The notes below the pieces were generated by a model. That model was given only the letters and a program-made list of their open reading frames with translations, did not search any database and was not told the origin of the DNA. From Rhizobium croatiense (lineage in GTDB: Bacteria > Pseudomonadota > Alphaproteobacteria > Rhizobiales > Rhizobiaceae), in the NCBI RefSeq assembly GCF_019793465.1, contig NZ_JAILYJ010000003.1, positions 372,001 through 436,000 of the forward strand: a stretch of DNA of 64,000 bases. Reading direction: 5' to 3'. Each line of letters opens with the position of its first letter. The stretch's first letter is position 1. The position numbers were made by a program, and so were the translations under genes. This document shows positions 24,365 to 32,943 of the stretch, piece by piece.

Positions 24365-25875
24365 GCAACCATCTTTTCGACGCCATGCGGGCCGCCGCAC
24401 CCGATAACGCACCGTTCATCCGGATCGATAGCACCCGCACATGGACCTATGAGGAGGCCTTCGCCCTTTCCGGCCGCATTGCCGGCGCGATCGATACGCT
24501 CGGCATCCGCCCCGGCGACCGGGTTGCGGTTCAGGTGGAGAAAAGCGCCGAGGCATTGATCCTCTATCTCGCCTGTCTTCGCAGCGGCGCCGTCTACCTG
24601 CCGCTCAACACCGCCTATACGCTGGCCGAGCTCGATTACTTCATCGGCGACGCCGAGCCGCGTCTGGTGGTGGTTGCCTCGGCCGCTCGCGAAGGCGTCG
24701 AGACGATCGCCAAGCGTCACGGCGCGATGGTCGAAACGCTCGACGCCGATGGCAGCGGCTCTTTGCTGGATCTCGCACGCGACGAGCCGGCCGACTTCGT
24801 CGACGCCTCGCGCGCCGCCGACGATCTGGCCGCGATCCTCTACACCTCGGGAACGACGGGACGCTCCAAGGGGGCGATGCTCACCCATGGCAACCTGCTC
24901 TCGAACGCCCTGACCTTGCGGGATTACTGGCGCGTCACCGCCGACGACCGGCTGATCCATGCCTTGCCGATCTTCCATACGCATGGGCTGTTCGTCGCCA
25001 CCAACGTCACGCTGCTCGCCGGCGCCTCGATGTTCCTGCTGTCGAAATTCGACGCCGACGAGGTCGTTTCACTGATGCCGCAGGCCACAATGCTGATGGG
25101 CGTGCCGACCTTCTATGTGCGTCTCCTGCAAAGCCCGCGCTTCGGCAAGGAGGCGGCAGCCAACATCCGCCTCTTTATATCAGGCTCGGCGCCGCTGCTT
25201 GCAGAAACCCATACCGAGTTCCAGGCCCGGACCGGTCACGCGATTCTCGAGCGTTACGGCATGACGGAAACCAATATGAATACCTCCAACCCTTATGACG
25301 GCAAACGCATCGCCGGCACGGTCGGCTTGCCGCTGCCTGGTGTGACGGTGCGTGTCACCGATCCCGCCACCGGACAAGTGCTGCCGCCGGAAGAGACCGG
25401 CATGATCGAGATCAAGGGGCCGAACGTCTTCAAGGGCTATTGGCGCATGCCGGAAAAAACCGCGGCCGAATTCACCGCCGACGGGTTCTTCATCAGCGGC
25501 GATCTCGGCAAGATCGACCGCGACGGCTATGTGCACATCGTCGGCCGCGGCAAGGACCTGGTGATCTCGGGTGGCTACAACATCTATCCTAAAGAGGTCG
25601 AGAGCGAGATCGACCGGATCGAGGGTGTGGTCGAGAGCGCCGTGATCGGCGTGCCGCATCCGGACTTCGGAGAGGGCGTCACGGCCGTCGTCGTGCGCAA
25701 GCCTGGCGCCGTGCTGGATGAAAAGAGCATTGTCAGCGCCCTGCAGGATCGTCTCGCGCGCTACAAACAACCCAAGCGCATCATCTTCGCCGACGACTTG
25801 CCGCGCAACACGATGGGCAAGGTTCAGAAGAACATCCTGCGGCAGCAATACGCAGATCTTTACACCAGGACGTAA
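24361..25875 (+). CDS. matB: Malonyl-CoA synthetase (malonate-CoA ligase)
   Basis: A 504-residue acyl-adenylate-forming enzyme that ligates malonate to CoA with ATP. The AMP-binding signature YTSGTTGRSKG is at 161-171. Further motifs are RYGMTETNMNTSNPYDGKR (MatB-type substrate loop), SGDLGKIDRDGY, GRGKDLVISGGYNIYPKEVE, and the C-terminal catalytic Lys in PRNTMGKVQKNIL. The GTG start overlaps the matA stop and follows GGAGGAGGGCGAAA. In rhizobia this enzyme supplies malonyl-CoA from host or soil malonate and is tested as a symbiosis factor. Confidence 0.96.
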   Translation: MSNHLFDAMRAAAPDNAPFIRIDSTRTWTYEEAFALSGRIAGAIDTLGIRPGDRVAVQVEKSAEALILYLACLRSGAVYLPLNTAYTLAELDYFIGDAEPRLVVVASAAREGVETIAKRHGAMVETLDADGSGSLLDLARDEPADFVDASRAADDLAAILYTSGTTGRSKGAMLTHGNLLSNALTLRDYWRVTADDRLIHALPIFHTHGLFVATNVTLLAGASMFLLSKFDADEVVSLMPQATMLMGVPTFYVRLLQSPRFGKEAAANIRLFISGSAPLLAETHTEFQARTGHAILERYGMTETNMNTSNPYDGKRIAGTVGLPLPGVTVRVTDPATGQVLPPEETGMIEIKGPNVFKGYWRMPEKTAAEFTADGFFISGDLGKIDRDGYVHIVGRGKDLVISGGYNIYPKEVESEIDRIEGVVESAVIGVPHPDFGEGVTAVVVRKPGAVLDEKSIVSALQDRLARYKQPKRIIFADDLPRNTMGKVQKNILRQQYADLYTRT

Positions 25876-25967
25876 GGCGACCGCCCTCTGGGAGGAGGGT
25901 CGGCGGCATCCGCATTAATCTTGCAAACAGCAACCACGGCGCTGTAGGCGTCGGAGGGAGGGGAATC

Positions 25968-27317
25968 ATGGGTATTGAAATACTGGCCATAGGCATGCTC
26001 GTCGCCATGTTCGTCGTTGCGACGATCCAGCCGATCAACATGGGCGCGCTCGCGTTCGCCGGCGCCTTCGTGCTCGGCTCCATGACCATCGGCATGAAAA
26101 CCACCGATATTTTCGCCGGCTTTCCGAGTGACTTGTTCCTGACGCTCGTCGCCGTCACCTACCTCTTCGCCATCGCGCAGATCAACGGCACCATCGACTG
26201 GCTGGTCGAATGCGCGGTCCGTATGGTGCGCGGGCGCATAGGCCTGATCCCCTGGGTGATGTTTCTCGTCGCCGCCGTGATTACCGGTTTCGGCGCTCTT
26301 GGACCGGCTGCCGTCGCCATCCTCGCGCCGGTCGCGCTGAGCTTTGCCATCCAGTACCGCATCCACCCTGTGATGATGGGGCTGATGGTGATCCACGGCG
26401 CACAAGCGGGCGGCTTTTCGCCGATCAGCATCTACGGCGGCATCACCAATCAGATCGTTGCCAAGGCGGGCCTGCCTTTCGCGCCGACGTCGCTGTTTCT
26501 CTCCAGCTTTTTCTTCAATCTTGCGATTGCGGTGCTGGTCTTCTTCGTTTTCGGCGGCGCGAAGGTCATCAAGCAAGTGCCCGCAGCATCGCTTGGCCCC
26601 TTGCCCGAACTGCACCCCGAGGGCGTGTCGGCGTCGATCAGAGGTCACGGCGGCACGCCGGCAAAACCGATCCGGGAGCATGCCTATGGCACGGCGGCCG
26701 ATACTGCTGCGACGCTGCGTCTGAACAATGAGCGGATTACCACGCTGGTCGGCCTGATCGCGCTCGGCATCGGCGCGCTGGTTTTCAAGTTCAATGTCGG
26801 CCTCGTCGCCATGACCGTCGCCGTCGCCCTGGCGCTGCTGTCGCCGAAAACCCAGAAGGCGGCAATCGACAAGGTCAGCTGGTCGACCGTGCTGCTGATA
26901 TCAGGCATCATCACCTATGTCGGCGTCATGGAGAAGGCCGGTACGGTCGATTACGTGGCAAACGGCATATCCAGCCTCGGCATGCCGCTGCTGGTGGCGC
27001 TCCTGCTTTGCTTTACCGGCGCCATCGTTTCGGCCTTCGCATCCTCGACCGCGCTGCTCGGCGCCATCATCCCGCTGGCCGTCCCGTTCCTCATGCAGGG
27101 ACATGTCAGCGCCATCGGCGTGGTCGCCGCCATCGCGATCTCGACGACGATCGTCGATACCAGCCCATTTTCCACCAATGGTGCGCTCGTGGTCGCCAAT
27201 GCGCCGGATGACCGGCGCGAGCAGGTCCTCAAGCAGTTGCTGGTCTATAGCGCGCTGATCGCCATCATCGGCCCGATCGTCGCCTGGCTGGTATTCGTCG
27301 TGCCGGGGCTGGTTTGA
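25968..27317 (+). CDS. matC: Dicarboxylate (malonate) carrier
   Basis: A 449-residue inner-membrane transporter with about 11-12 hydrophobic helices. It begins with a MatC N-terminal-type region (MGIEILAIGMLVAMFVVATI...NMGALAFAGAFVLG). Recognisable transport blocks are GFGALGPAAVAIL, SPISIYGGITNQI and IVDTSPFSTNGALVVANA. A cytoplasmic loop of about 60 residues (about 200-260) splits the two halves. GGAGGGAGGGGAATC precedes ATG 25968, 92 bases after matB. Completing the operon, it imports malonate, which MatB and MatA turn into acetyl-CoA. Confidence 0.93.
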   Translation: MGIEILAIGMLVAMFVVATIQPINMGALAFAGAFVLGSMTIGMKTTDIFAGFPSDLFLTLVAVTYLFAIAQINGTIDWLVECAVRMVRGRIGLIPWVMFLVAAVITGFGALGPAAVAILAPVALSFAIQYRIHPVMMGLMVIHGAQAGGFSPISIYGGITNQIVAKAGLPFAPTSLFLSSFFFNLAIAVLVFFVFGGAKVIKQVPAASLGPLPELHPEGVSASIRGHGGTPAKPIREHAYGTAADTAATLRLNNERITTLVGLIALGIGALVFKFNVGLVAMTVAVALALLSPKTQKAAIDKVSWSTVLLISGIITYVGVMEKAGTVDYVANGISSLGMPLLVALLLCFTGAIVSAFASSTALLGAIIPLAVPFLMQGHVSAIGVVAAIAISTTIVDTSPFSTNGALVVANAPDDRREQVLKQLLVYSALIAIIGPIVAWLVFVVPGLV

Positions 27318-27342
27318 CGACGGTCCGGCGAAGCCGCCGCTT

Positions 27343-27368
27343 CCGCCGCGGGCCATCGCCCGCGGCGG
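27343..27368 (+). terminator. GC-rich hairpin after matC
   Basis: A perfect 11-bp stem CCGCCGCGGGC / GCCCGCGGCGG with loop CATC begins 26 bases after the matC stop. There is no T tract, so this is a probable transcription end or mRNA-protecting hairpin rather than a classical intrinsic terminator. Confidence 0.6.
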
Positions 27369-27447
27369 TCAAGGCATTCACGCCGTGGGGACGTTCCGAG
27401 TTCCAAACTTCCTCGGGGTCGAAGGCGTCAACCGCAAGATATAATGC

Positions 27448-27494
27448 CCGTGAAGCAATAACATGCTGCGGTTGTAGTATTGATTGCTTCACGG
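27448..27494. promoter_or_regulatory. Long perfect inverted repeat upstream of LuxR-type gene
   Basis: CCGTGAAGCAAT (27448-27459) and its exact reverse complement ATTGCTTCACGG (27483-27494) are separated by 23 bases. Arm centres are 35 bases apart. It sits about 100 bases before the regulator start. The shape suits a DNA site for a dimer, or a hairpin in the transcript. Confidence 0.6.
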
Positions 27495-27595
27495 AATAGA
27501 GAAGCTGCCGTTAATGTTCGAATTCCATTGCATTTGCGAAGACAACACTATTCAATATTCGACGATGCTTCATTCGCTCACGTTGAAAATCACTC

Positions 27596-28699
27596 ATGAT
27601 TCAATCGACTGACGTCTCATCTCTGCTGACGGATATGATTTATGGAAGTCTGTTCGGAGAGTGCAGCTGGCAGGATTTCCTGGACCGCCTTGCGCAGACG
27701 TCGCCGGGCGGCAAGGCGGCGCTTCACTATCACGACCTGACCTCTTCCGTCGCCCATGTTCCCTTCATGTCGGGGTTTTCGCAGTCCGAGATCGATCAGT
27801 TCATGAGCCACTTCGCCTCGGTCAATCCCTGGATTCCGAGATTGGATCGCGTGCCCGTTGGCCAGGGCCTGTGCGGCGACGAAATCGTTCCGCGCGAGGA
27901 GCTGGTCAAATCGGAGTTTTACAATGACTGGCTGAAGCGGCAGACCGGATGCGAGACGAGCGTCGGCGTCTCGATCATTCGCGAGGAAAACCGCACCTTC
28001 ATCCTGTCGGCCTGCACGACGACGGTGGACCCCGATCTCAACAGCGAGGCGGCCAAGCTTTACACGCAGCTCGCGCCGCATCTGAGAAGGGCTTTCGACT
28101 TCATTCGCAAGCGCGATCTGTTTGCGCCGCACGAACAGGCGACGCAGACCCTGTTCGACAGCATCGGCGTCGGATTGATCTATGTCTCGGAGCAACGCAA
28201 AGCCCGCGGCTGGAATAGAAGCGCAGAGGCCTTGCTGGCCGCCGGCTTGCCTGTGCGGATCGGCGCCGACGGCACGCTCGCACTTCAATGCGAGAAGACG
28301 ACTGCGGTTCTCGAATTCCTGACCTCCAGAAACGGCGTGCAGACCAAACCGCACACGGCGATCGTCAAGGGCGGGAACCAGGACAATTACCGCATCACCC
28401 TCGTCCGGCTGCACTCCGATACGTTCACAGATTTTTTGGAGGGGCCGACCGTGGCGGTGATCGTCGAGCCGATCGTGGCGACGCCGCTCAATGAGCGGCG
28501 CGATTTGCTGATGCAGCTTTACAAGCTGACCGCGACGGAAATCCGCATCGCCTCGAGCATCGCATCGGGTCATTCGCCGAGAGAAGTGGCGATGGCCGAC
28601 GATATCAGCTACGAGACCGTCAGAACCCACCTGAGAAACATCTATGCCAAACTCGGGGTCAATTCCCGGGTCGGCCTGGTGTCGCTGCTGATGCGGTGA
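27596..28699 (+). CDS. LuxR-type helix-turn-helix regulator, orphan
   Basis: A 367-residue regulator. Only the C-terminal GerE/LuxR DNA-binding domain is clear (about 305-365: LTATEIRIASSIASGHSPREVA...ETVRTHLRNIYAKLGVNSRVGLVSLL). The N-terminal 300 residues are not the acyl-homoserine-lactone domain. They probably include a sensory PAS/GAF-like segment (about 170-260, FDSIGVGLIYVSEQ...). No luxI homologue or kinase is nearby. The ribosome binding site before ATG 27596 is weak. The gene follows a long palindrome and is convergent with the ectoine synthase-like gene. Signal and targets are unknown. Confidence 0.82.
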   Translation: MIQSTDVSSLLTDMIYGSLFGECSWQDFLDRLAQTSPGGKAALHYHDLTSSVAHVPFMSGFSQSEIDQFMSHFASVNPWIPRLDRVPVGQGLCGDEIVPREELVKSEFYNDWLKRQTGCETSVGVSIIREENRTFILSACTTTVDPDLNSEAAKLYTQLAPHLRRAFDFIRKRDLFAPHEQATQTLFDSIGVGLIYVSEQRKARGWNRSAEALLAAGLPVRIGADGTLALQCEKTTAVLEFLTSRNGVQTKPHTAIVKGGNQDNYRITLVRLHSDTFTDFLEGPTVAVIVEPIVATPLNERRDLLMQLYKLTATEIRIASSIASGHSPREVAMADDISYETVRTHLRNIYAKLGVNSRVGLVSLLMR

Positions 28700-28748
28700 G
28701 TTCGGGAGGCGCAAGCCCGGTTTTCATGCGCGTACGAGGTCGCCTGGC

Positions 28749-29135
28749 TTAATATTCCGAACCGCTTCCATTGTTCAGGTCGTGACGTTCCGTCCCCTTC
28801 AATGGCGGATTGAAGACGCTGACGAGAATGAGGTCCTCGTCCTTGCCGCCCCGCAAATAGTGGCGATCATGTTGGTCGAGAACGTAGATGTCGCCGACGC
28901 GGATGGGAAAGACATTGCCGTCCATATCCTCGACCTCGCCTTCTCCCTGAATGCAGTAGCAGGCCTCCAGATGGTTGCGGTACTGCAGCAGGGCTTGCGT
29001 GTTGGCGCGAACGACAGTGTGGCAGACCGTAAACCCCATGCCGTCATCCCTCGTCAGCAGACGATGGCTCGTGCCATTGCCCCAATCGACGAAACGCTCG
29101 GTCTGCTCCACGTCTTTCAGGCTTCTCACAAACAT
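28749..29135 (-). CDS. ectC: Ectoine synthase-like cupin (orphan EctC)
   Basis: A 128-residue cupin matching ectoine synthase over its whole length ([16 protein letters not shown]..., [45 protein letters not shown]). EctC closes the ring of N-gamma-acetyl-diaminobutyrate to make ectoine. The three iron ligands known from the Paenibacillus lautus enzyme (Glu, Tyr, His) appear conserved here as E57, Y84 and H92. GAGGAGAAAAAC sets ATG 29135, so 58 upstream in-frame codons are excluded. No ectA or ectB is adjacent, so either a precursor is imported or the enzyme cyclises another compound. It is divergent from a LysR gene. Confidence 0.85.
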   Translation of the reverse strand: MFVRSLKDVEQTERFVDWGNGTSHRLLTRDDGMGFTVCHTVVRANTQALLQYRNHLEACYCIQGEGEVEDMDGNVFPIRVGDIYVLDQHDRHYLRGGKDEDLILVSVFNPPLKGTERHDLNNGSGSEY

Positions 29136-29216
29136 GTTTTTCTCCTCGAAAATCCGGAGATGGCTCGATCTCCATGATCCATTAGGCGCTGAAATCCACG
29201 CTTGTTTCAAATGATC

Positions 29217-29245
29217 TAAATTGAGAAAACTGTTAGAATAATTTA
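29217..29245. promoter_or_regulatory. Possible LysR-type binding site between ectC-like and lysR genes
   Basis: TAAATT (29217-29222) and AATTTA (29240-29245) form an inverted repeat with 17 bases between, in the AT-rich part of the 178-base divergent gap. LysR regulators commonly bind such sites near the divergent gene they control. Confidence 0.4.
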
Positions 29246-29313
29246 CATGTTTCTCCCGAATTTGATGTGGGTGAAGGAGCCGATCCTGGCTCTCATGTGA
29301 GGAATTCAAACAT

Positions 29314-30207
29314 ATGCAGCTGCCACCGCTGAACGCATTGAAGGCCTTCGAAGCGACCGCCCGGCTGATGAGCCTGTCAAAAGCCGGAGACGAGCTGCAT
29401 GTGACCCACGCTGCGATCAGTCACCAGATCAAGCATCTGGAGACGTGGCTGGGACGCAAGCTGCTGCAGAAATCCGGGCGCGGCGTTGCGCTGACGCCAG
29501 CGGGCGCCGAATATTATCTCGCCGTCTCCGGCTCATTGGCAGCCATCGCCCACGCAACCGGCAACATGCGCCGAGACCACAATATGCGCTCGATCACCGT
29601 CGGCTGCATTCCTTCGATCGCGTCGCGCTGGCTGGTTCCCGCGCTGCCGTCGTTCCGGGAGAGCGATCCCGATCTCGATGTCAGGATCGTTTACGCCAGG
29701 GCGGAAGAACGCTTCGATGACGAAAGTCTCGATGTTCTCATCACCATGGGGGAGGACCTGTCGGGAGGCCGGGAGAGCCGTCTGCTTTTCTCCCGGCGCA
29801 ACCAGCCGGTGGCGAGCGTCCATTATCTGGCAAAGCGGAACTGGACGATCGAGAACGTTCCCTTTGCCGCGGCCGACCTGCTGCATGACGAATCCGTGGA
29901 CGGCTGGAAAGAATGGTTCCGCAAGGCCGAGATAAAGCCACCCGAGCCGATCCGTGGGCCGATATTTCAGGACTTCAACATTCTTGCCACGGCGGCGATT
30001 GCCGGTCATGGGGTCGCTTTATGCCCTGTCGAGGTGTTTCGGCGAGAGATCGAACGCGGCGACCTCGTCGTGCTTTCGGATATCTCGACAGCCGGGACCC
30101 AGGGATATTACCTGATCACCAGCGCCTGGGCGAAGAAGCCGGTGCGTCGTTTTGCGGAATGGTTCATGAAGGAATGCAACTCCTGCAGTCCTCAGATCAT
30201 TGGATAA
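29314..30207 (+). CDS. LysR-family transcriptional regulator (GcvA-like)
   Basis: A 297-residue regulator with an N-terminal winged helix of the GcvA branch ([44 protein letters not shown]) and a periplasmic-binding-protein-like effector domain ([24 protein letters not shown]...). GAGGAA lies 9 bases before ATG 29314. Divergent placement beside the ectoine synthase-like gene makes that gene its most likely target. The ligand is unknown. Confidence 0.88.
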   Translation: MQLPPLNALKAFEATARLMSLSKAGDELHVTHAAISHQIKHLETWLGRKLLQKSGRGVALTPAGAEYYLAVSGSLAAIAHATGNMRRDHNMRSITVGCIPSIASRWLVPALPSFRESDPDLDVRIVYARAEERFDDESLDVLITMGEDLSGGRESRLLFSRRNQPVASVHYLAKRNWTIENVPFAAADLLHDESVDGWKEWFRKAEIKPPEPIRGPIFQDFNILATAAIAGHGVALCPVEVFRREIERGDLVVLSDISTAGTQGYYLITSAWAKKPVRRFAEWFMKECNSCSPQIIG

Positions 30208-30353
30208 GTGAACGACACGTGGCGAACCGTTTGCTCCGACCAAACATGGATTGTCATGAAAGTTTCATATTGAAGCTATTGCGGAAATCGAAAAATAATC
30301 TACAGTTTCTATTGGGAAACAAGATTTCCTGAAGCAAAATGAAAGGAGACTGA

Positions 30354-30530
30354 TTGAATTCATTTTTTCCGGATGCCATGCTCTTCGCATGTTTCGCCCT
30401 GGTTTTTGCTCTGATATTTGCGAGTGGCAGGCGCAGATCAAAAAGCTCCGGCGATGGCGGGGGAGGCTGGTTCGATGCCTCGGACGACGGCAGCTGTGAC
30501 GGCGGCGGCGACGGAGGTGGAGGAGACTAG
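30354..30530 (+). CDS. Small Gly/Asp-rich single-pass membrane protein
   Basis: A 58-residue reading frame. AAGGAG (30343-30348) sits five bases before a TTG start. Residues 6-24 form one hydrophobic helix (PDAMLFACFALVFALIFASG). A basic RRRSK stop-transfer block follows, then a Gly/Asp-rich tail with two acidic glycine runs (SSGDGGGGW, CDGGGDGGGGD). An intrinsic terminator follows 28 bases after the stop, supporting a real transcription unit. Small proteins of this hydrophobic-plus-GGGD shape recur in rhizobia, but I know of no function. An internal ATG nine codons in is an alternative start. Confidence 0.65.
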   Translation: MNSFFPDAMLFACFALVFALIFASGRRRSKSSGDGGGGWFDASDDGSCDGGGDGGGGD

Positions 30531-30557
30531 ATCAAACGGAAATCGATAGAATGCCCG

Positions 30558-30578
30558 ACCGCCTCAAGGCGGTTTTTT
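30558..30578 (+). terminator. Intrinsic terminator after the small membrane protein gene
   Basis: The stem CCGCC/GGCGG with loop TCAA (30559-30572) is followed by TTTTTT. The flanking ACCGCCT/AGGCGGT symmetry strengthens it. Confidence 0.85.
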
Positions 30579-30696
30579 GTTGCCTGTGTCCCAGGCCGTG
30601 CCTTGCTCGCAGCAAGCCTTTCCCTCCTCAATCCATCAGCATCGAGACGCAGAGCCTGCGCCGCAGCAAGCGGTCTTGGCGTGCCGCAAACGCAAA

Positions 30697-30722
30697 TGGC
30701 CGCCTTCGGGTGAAGACGGCCA
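30697..30722 (-). terminator. Hairpin after bioY
   Basis: TGGCCGCCTTC / GAAGACGGCCA with loop GGGT (one wobble) lies 26 bases beyond the bioY stop. Read leftward it is followed by TTTGCGTTTGCGG, a weak T-rich tail. It is probably the end of the bioMNY transcript. Confidence 0.6.
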
Positions 30723-30748
30723 CTGCATGTATTTGCGATCGAGGCGCC

Positions 30749-31312
30749 TTACGCGCGCGCCGGCAGCAGGGGATAGCCGACCATGACGGCGCGGCCGAGC
30801 AGGGCGGCGACGAGAGCCTTGATGACGTCGCCCGGAATGAAGGCCATCGAGCCGACGAAGGCCTTGGTGAAGCCGAGCCCGGCGACGGTCGCGAGATAGG
30901 TGATGCCGAAGGCGTAGAGCACGACGATGCCGCCGATCATGGCAGTGAGGAAGAAGCTGACCGTCTGCACCAGGCCGGATTGGCCGTGATTGACCAGGCG
31001 CTCGCTGAGATAGCCGGTGACGAAGGCGCCGAAGATCCAGCCGACGAGGAAGCCGGCCGTCGGCGAGGCGAAGATGGCAAGGCCGCCGCGGCCGCCGGAA
31101 AGCACCGGCAGGCCGATGGCGACGAGCAGCAGCACGATCAGCACGGCAATCGCGCCGCGCCGGGCGCCGAGCACGACACCGGCCATCATGACGCCGAGCG
31201 ATTGGGCGGTGATCGGCACCGGGATGAAGCCGAGCGAGATCGGCGGCAGCAGGCCGAGCGCCACGATGATCGCGGCAAAGAGGGCGGTAAGGACGAGGTC
31301 GCGGGTGCTCAT
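30749..31312 (-). CDS. bioY: Biotin transporter substrate-binding S component
   Basis: A 187-residue membrane protein with six predicted helices. BioY features are FIPVPITAQSLGVMMAGVVLGARRGAIA, LPVLSGGRGGLAIFASPTAGFLVGW and FIPGDVIKALVAALLGRAV. As the S component of the energy-coupling-factor transporter it binds biotin with high affinity. GGAGTTC precedes two adjacent ATGs; the second (31312) is better spaced. It is the third gene of bioMNY, 24 bases after bioN, as described for Rhizobium etli. Confidence 0.95.
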   Translation of the reverse strand: MSTRDLVLTALFAAIIVALGLLPPISLGFIPVPITAQSLGVMMAGVVLGARRGAIAVLIVLLLVAIGLPVLSGGRGGLAIFASPTAGFLVGWIFGAFVTGYLSERLVNHGQSGLVQTVSFFLTAMIGGIVVLYAFGITYLATVAGLGFTKAFVGSMAFIPGDVIKALVAALLGRAVMVGYPLLPARA

Positions 31313-31336
31313 CATGAACTCCGTGGTTAAAATTGG

Positions 31337-31945
31337 TTAACTTCCATGCCGTCGAATGCGGCGCGCGTCAATCGCGGCGGCGACATTATCCGCATCCCTG
31401 AGCGTCAGGATGATCAGCGGCGCCAGCAGGCTCGTCGGCCGGACCTTCAGCCCGCGCGCCTTGTGCGCCTCGCGGATCGCCTGGTAACGGCCGACAATCT
31501 CGGGCACGAAGCGCAGCACCAGCCCCAGCGCCAGGCCGATATCGTCGGCCTGCACGAAGCCGGTGCGTTCGAGCGGGCGGGCAAGCGCCGTCACCTCGTC
31601 GATGAAGGCGGTGATTGACGTCGTCGCCGTCACGGCGGCGGCAAAAAGCATCAGCGCCGTCAGCCGCAGCACCGGCACGAGTGCTGCCTGCCAGGGATTG
31701 AACAAAAGGTTGAAGAGCGCCACGACCGCGATCGTCAGGAGGACCGGCCGCAGCCGCCGCAGCCCCTCGCCGAGCGGCAGGCCGGTCGTGCGATAGACAA
31801 ACGCCGTCAGCAGCACGAAGCCGGAAAGCAGGGCGATATTCTGGCTGACGAACAGGACGACGCCGAAGACCGCAAGCGATACCAGCTTGACCCGCGGCGA
31901 AAGCCGGTGCATCGGGCTGTTGCCTTCGACATAGAGCGACTGCAT
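31337..31945 (-). CDS. bioN: Biotin ECF transporter transmembrane T component
   Basis: A 202-residue membrane protein of the CbiQ/EcfT family with four to five helices. The coupling motif with conserved Ala-Arg-Gly (AIREAHKARGLK, about residues 155-166) contacts the ATPase; a second ARG-like element is in DARRIRRHG. It transmits ATPase motion to BioY. The ATG overlaps the bioM stop (TGATG), indicating translational coupling. Confidence 0.93.
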   Translation of the reverse strand: MQSLYVEGNSPMHRLSPRVKLVSLAVFGVVLFVSQNIALLSGFVLLTAFVYRTTGLPLGEGLRRLRPVLLTIAVVALFNLLFNPWQAALVPVLRLTALMLFAAAVTATTSITAFIDEVTALARPLERTGFVQADDIGLALGLVLRFVPEIVGRYQAIREAHKARGLKVRPTSLLAPLIILTLRDADNVAAAIDARRIRRHGS

Positions 31946-32619
31946 CAGGCGGCGATCTCCCTGTAGCGGGCGATCGCCTCAGTCGCCGGCGCATCGGCGG
32001 CAAGCCGCCCTTCGTGAAACAGCAGCACCCGTTCGAAACCGGCGATCAGCTCCAGATCATGGGTGATGACGATGGCGCTTTCCGGTAGCCCGGCGATAAT
32101 CCGCTCGACCAGCGCCCGGTTCTTCAGATCGAGCTGGTTGGTCGGCTCGTCGAGGATTAGAATGCCAGGCCCGGTCACCAGCACCGAGCAGAGTGCGGCC
32201 ACCTGCAGCTCGCCGCCGGAAAGCTCGTGCGCCCGGCGGTCGGCGAGCGCCTCGGCGCCGAAACGGGCGAGAATGCCCGCGACCTTCGCCTCGATCTCCG
32301 CCTTGCTGAGGCCGCGCCGTTTCAGCCCGAAGGCGATGTCGTCGCGGACGATCGGCAGGATGATCTGGTTCTGCGGCGACTGGAAGATGAAGCCGACATC
32401 GACTGCGGCCGCCTTCTCATCGGCCGTATCGCGGCCGTTGACGGTGACGCGGCCGACCGTCGGCTTGGTCAGCCCGTTGATCAGCCTTGCGAACGTCGTC
32501 TTGCCCGAGCCGTTGAGCCCGATGACGCCGATGCGTTTGCCGCTGATGCCGAGCGTCAGCGGCGCCAGCGCCACCCGCGTTCCGAAACTGACCCCGGCGC
32601 CTTCGAATTCTATGTCCAA
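31945..32619 (-). CDS. bioM: Biotin ECF transporter ATPase
   Basis: A 224-residue ABC ATPase. Walker A is GLNGSGKTTF, followed by Q-loop FQSPQNQ, signature LSGGELQ, Walker B ILILDEPTNQLD and the switch His (VITHDLE). It powers biotin uptake by BioNY in the inner membrane. I place the start at a TTG (32619, giving an MDIEFEGAGVSF start), since GAGGGA is spaced 7 bases before it. An in-frame ATG at 32634 would add five residues. No BioR-type box is evident upstream. Confidence 0.92.
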   Translation of the reverse strand: MDIEFEGAGVSFGTRVALAPLTLGISGKRIGVIGLNGSGKTTFARLINGLTKPTVGRVTVNGRDTADEKAAAVDVGFIFQSPQNQIILPIVRDDIAFGLKRRGLSKAEIEAKVAGILARFGAEALADRRAHELSGGELQVAALCSVLVTGPGILILDEPTNQLDLKNRALVERIIAGLPESAIVITHDLELIAGFERVLLFHEGRLAADAPATEAIARYREIAA

Positions 32620-32943
32620 ACCAGTCCCTCGCATCCATGCGATCGTGCTGCCGCACCAGCCCCTCATCCGCCTGCCGGCACCCTGCCTGGGTCGAGCCAC
32701 GCGTCTCGACCCGTCCTTTCGGACCCCCGCTTGCGGGGAGAAGGGAACATGCCGCAGCCTCTCCGTTCCCCGCTAAGCCTCGCAGGGCACGTCCCCTCTC
32801 CCGCGTGCGGGGAGAGGGTTAGGGTGAGGGGCAGCCATTCGCGCCAACCTGACAGCAGCGCTTCTATACGGGTAATCGAGGGTGATGAAGAGCAAATCTC
32901 GATATCGGGTGGCTAGGAAGATTTTCCGCGATATGATGCGCCC
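32620..32943. other. Intergenic region with diverged family B repeat
   Basis: The gap between bioM (leftward) and the YcaQ-like gene (rightward). A diverged family B element spans about 32655-32840: CCCCTCATCCGCCTGCCGGCACC at the left, two CCCGC-TTGCGGGGAGA / CCGCGTGCGGGGAGAGG hairpins, and GGTGAGGGGC at the right. Promoters for both flanking genes must be near the edges. No gene is seen. Confidence 0.55.
32655..32845. repeat. Diverged family B intergenic repeat
   Basis: It begins with the family B motif CCCCTCATCCGCCTGCCGGC and ends with the inverse-type GGTGAGGGGCAGCC. Internal stems include CCCGCTTGCGGGG and CCCGCGTGCGGGG. The two halves are less alike than in the copies at 14032 and 46481. 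Confidence 0.6.

Larger units (their letters stand above)
27318..27595. other. Intergenic region with GC hairpin and long palindrome
   Basis: The gap between matC and the LuxR-type gene holds two strong inverted repeats (27343-27368 and 27448-27494). It becomes AT-rich after 27500 (TTAATGTTCGAATTCCATTGCATTTGCGAAGACAAC in part), consistent with the luxR-type promoter. No gene is seen. Confidence 0.6.

Noticed and set aside
27448-27494. Lux box before the LuxR-type gene
   Set aside because: Lux boxes are about 18-20 bp imperfect palindromes near the -35 region; this one is 47 bp with a 23-base centre, and the regulator lacks an acyl-homoserine-lactone domain.
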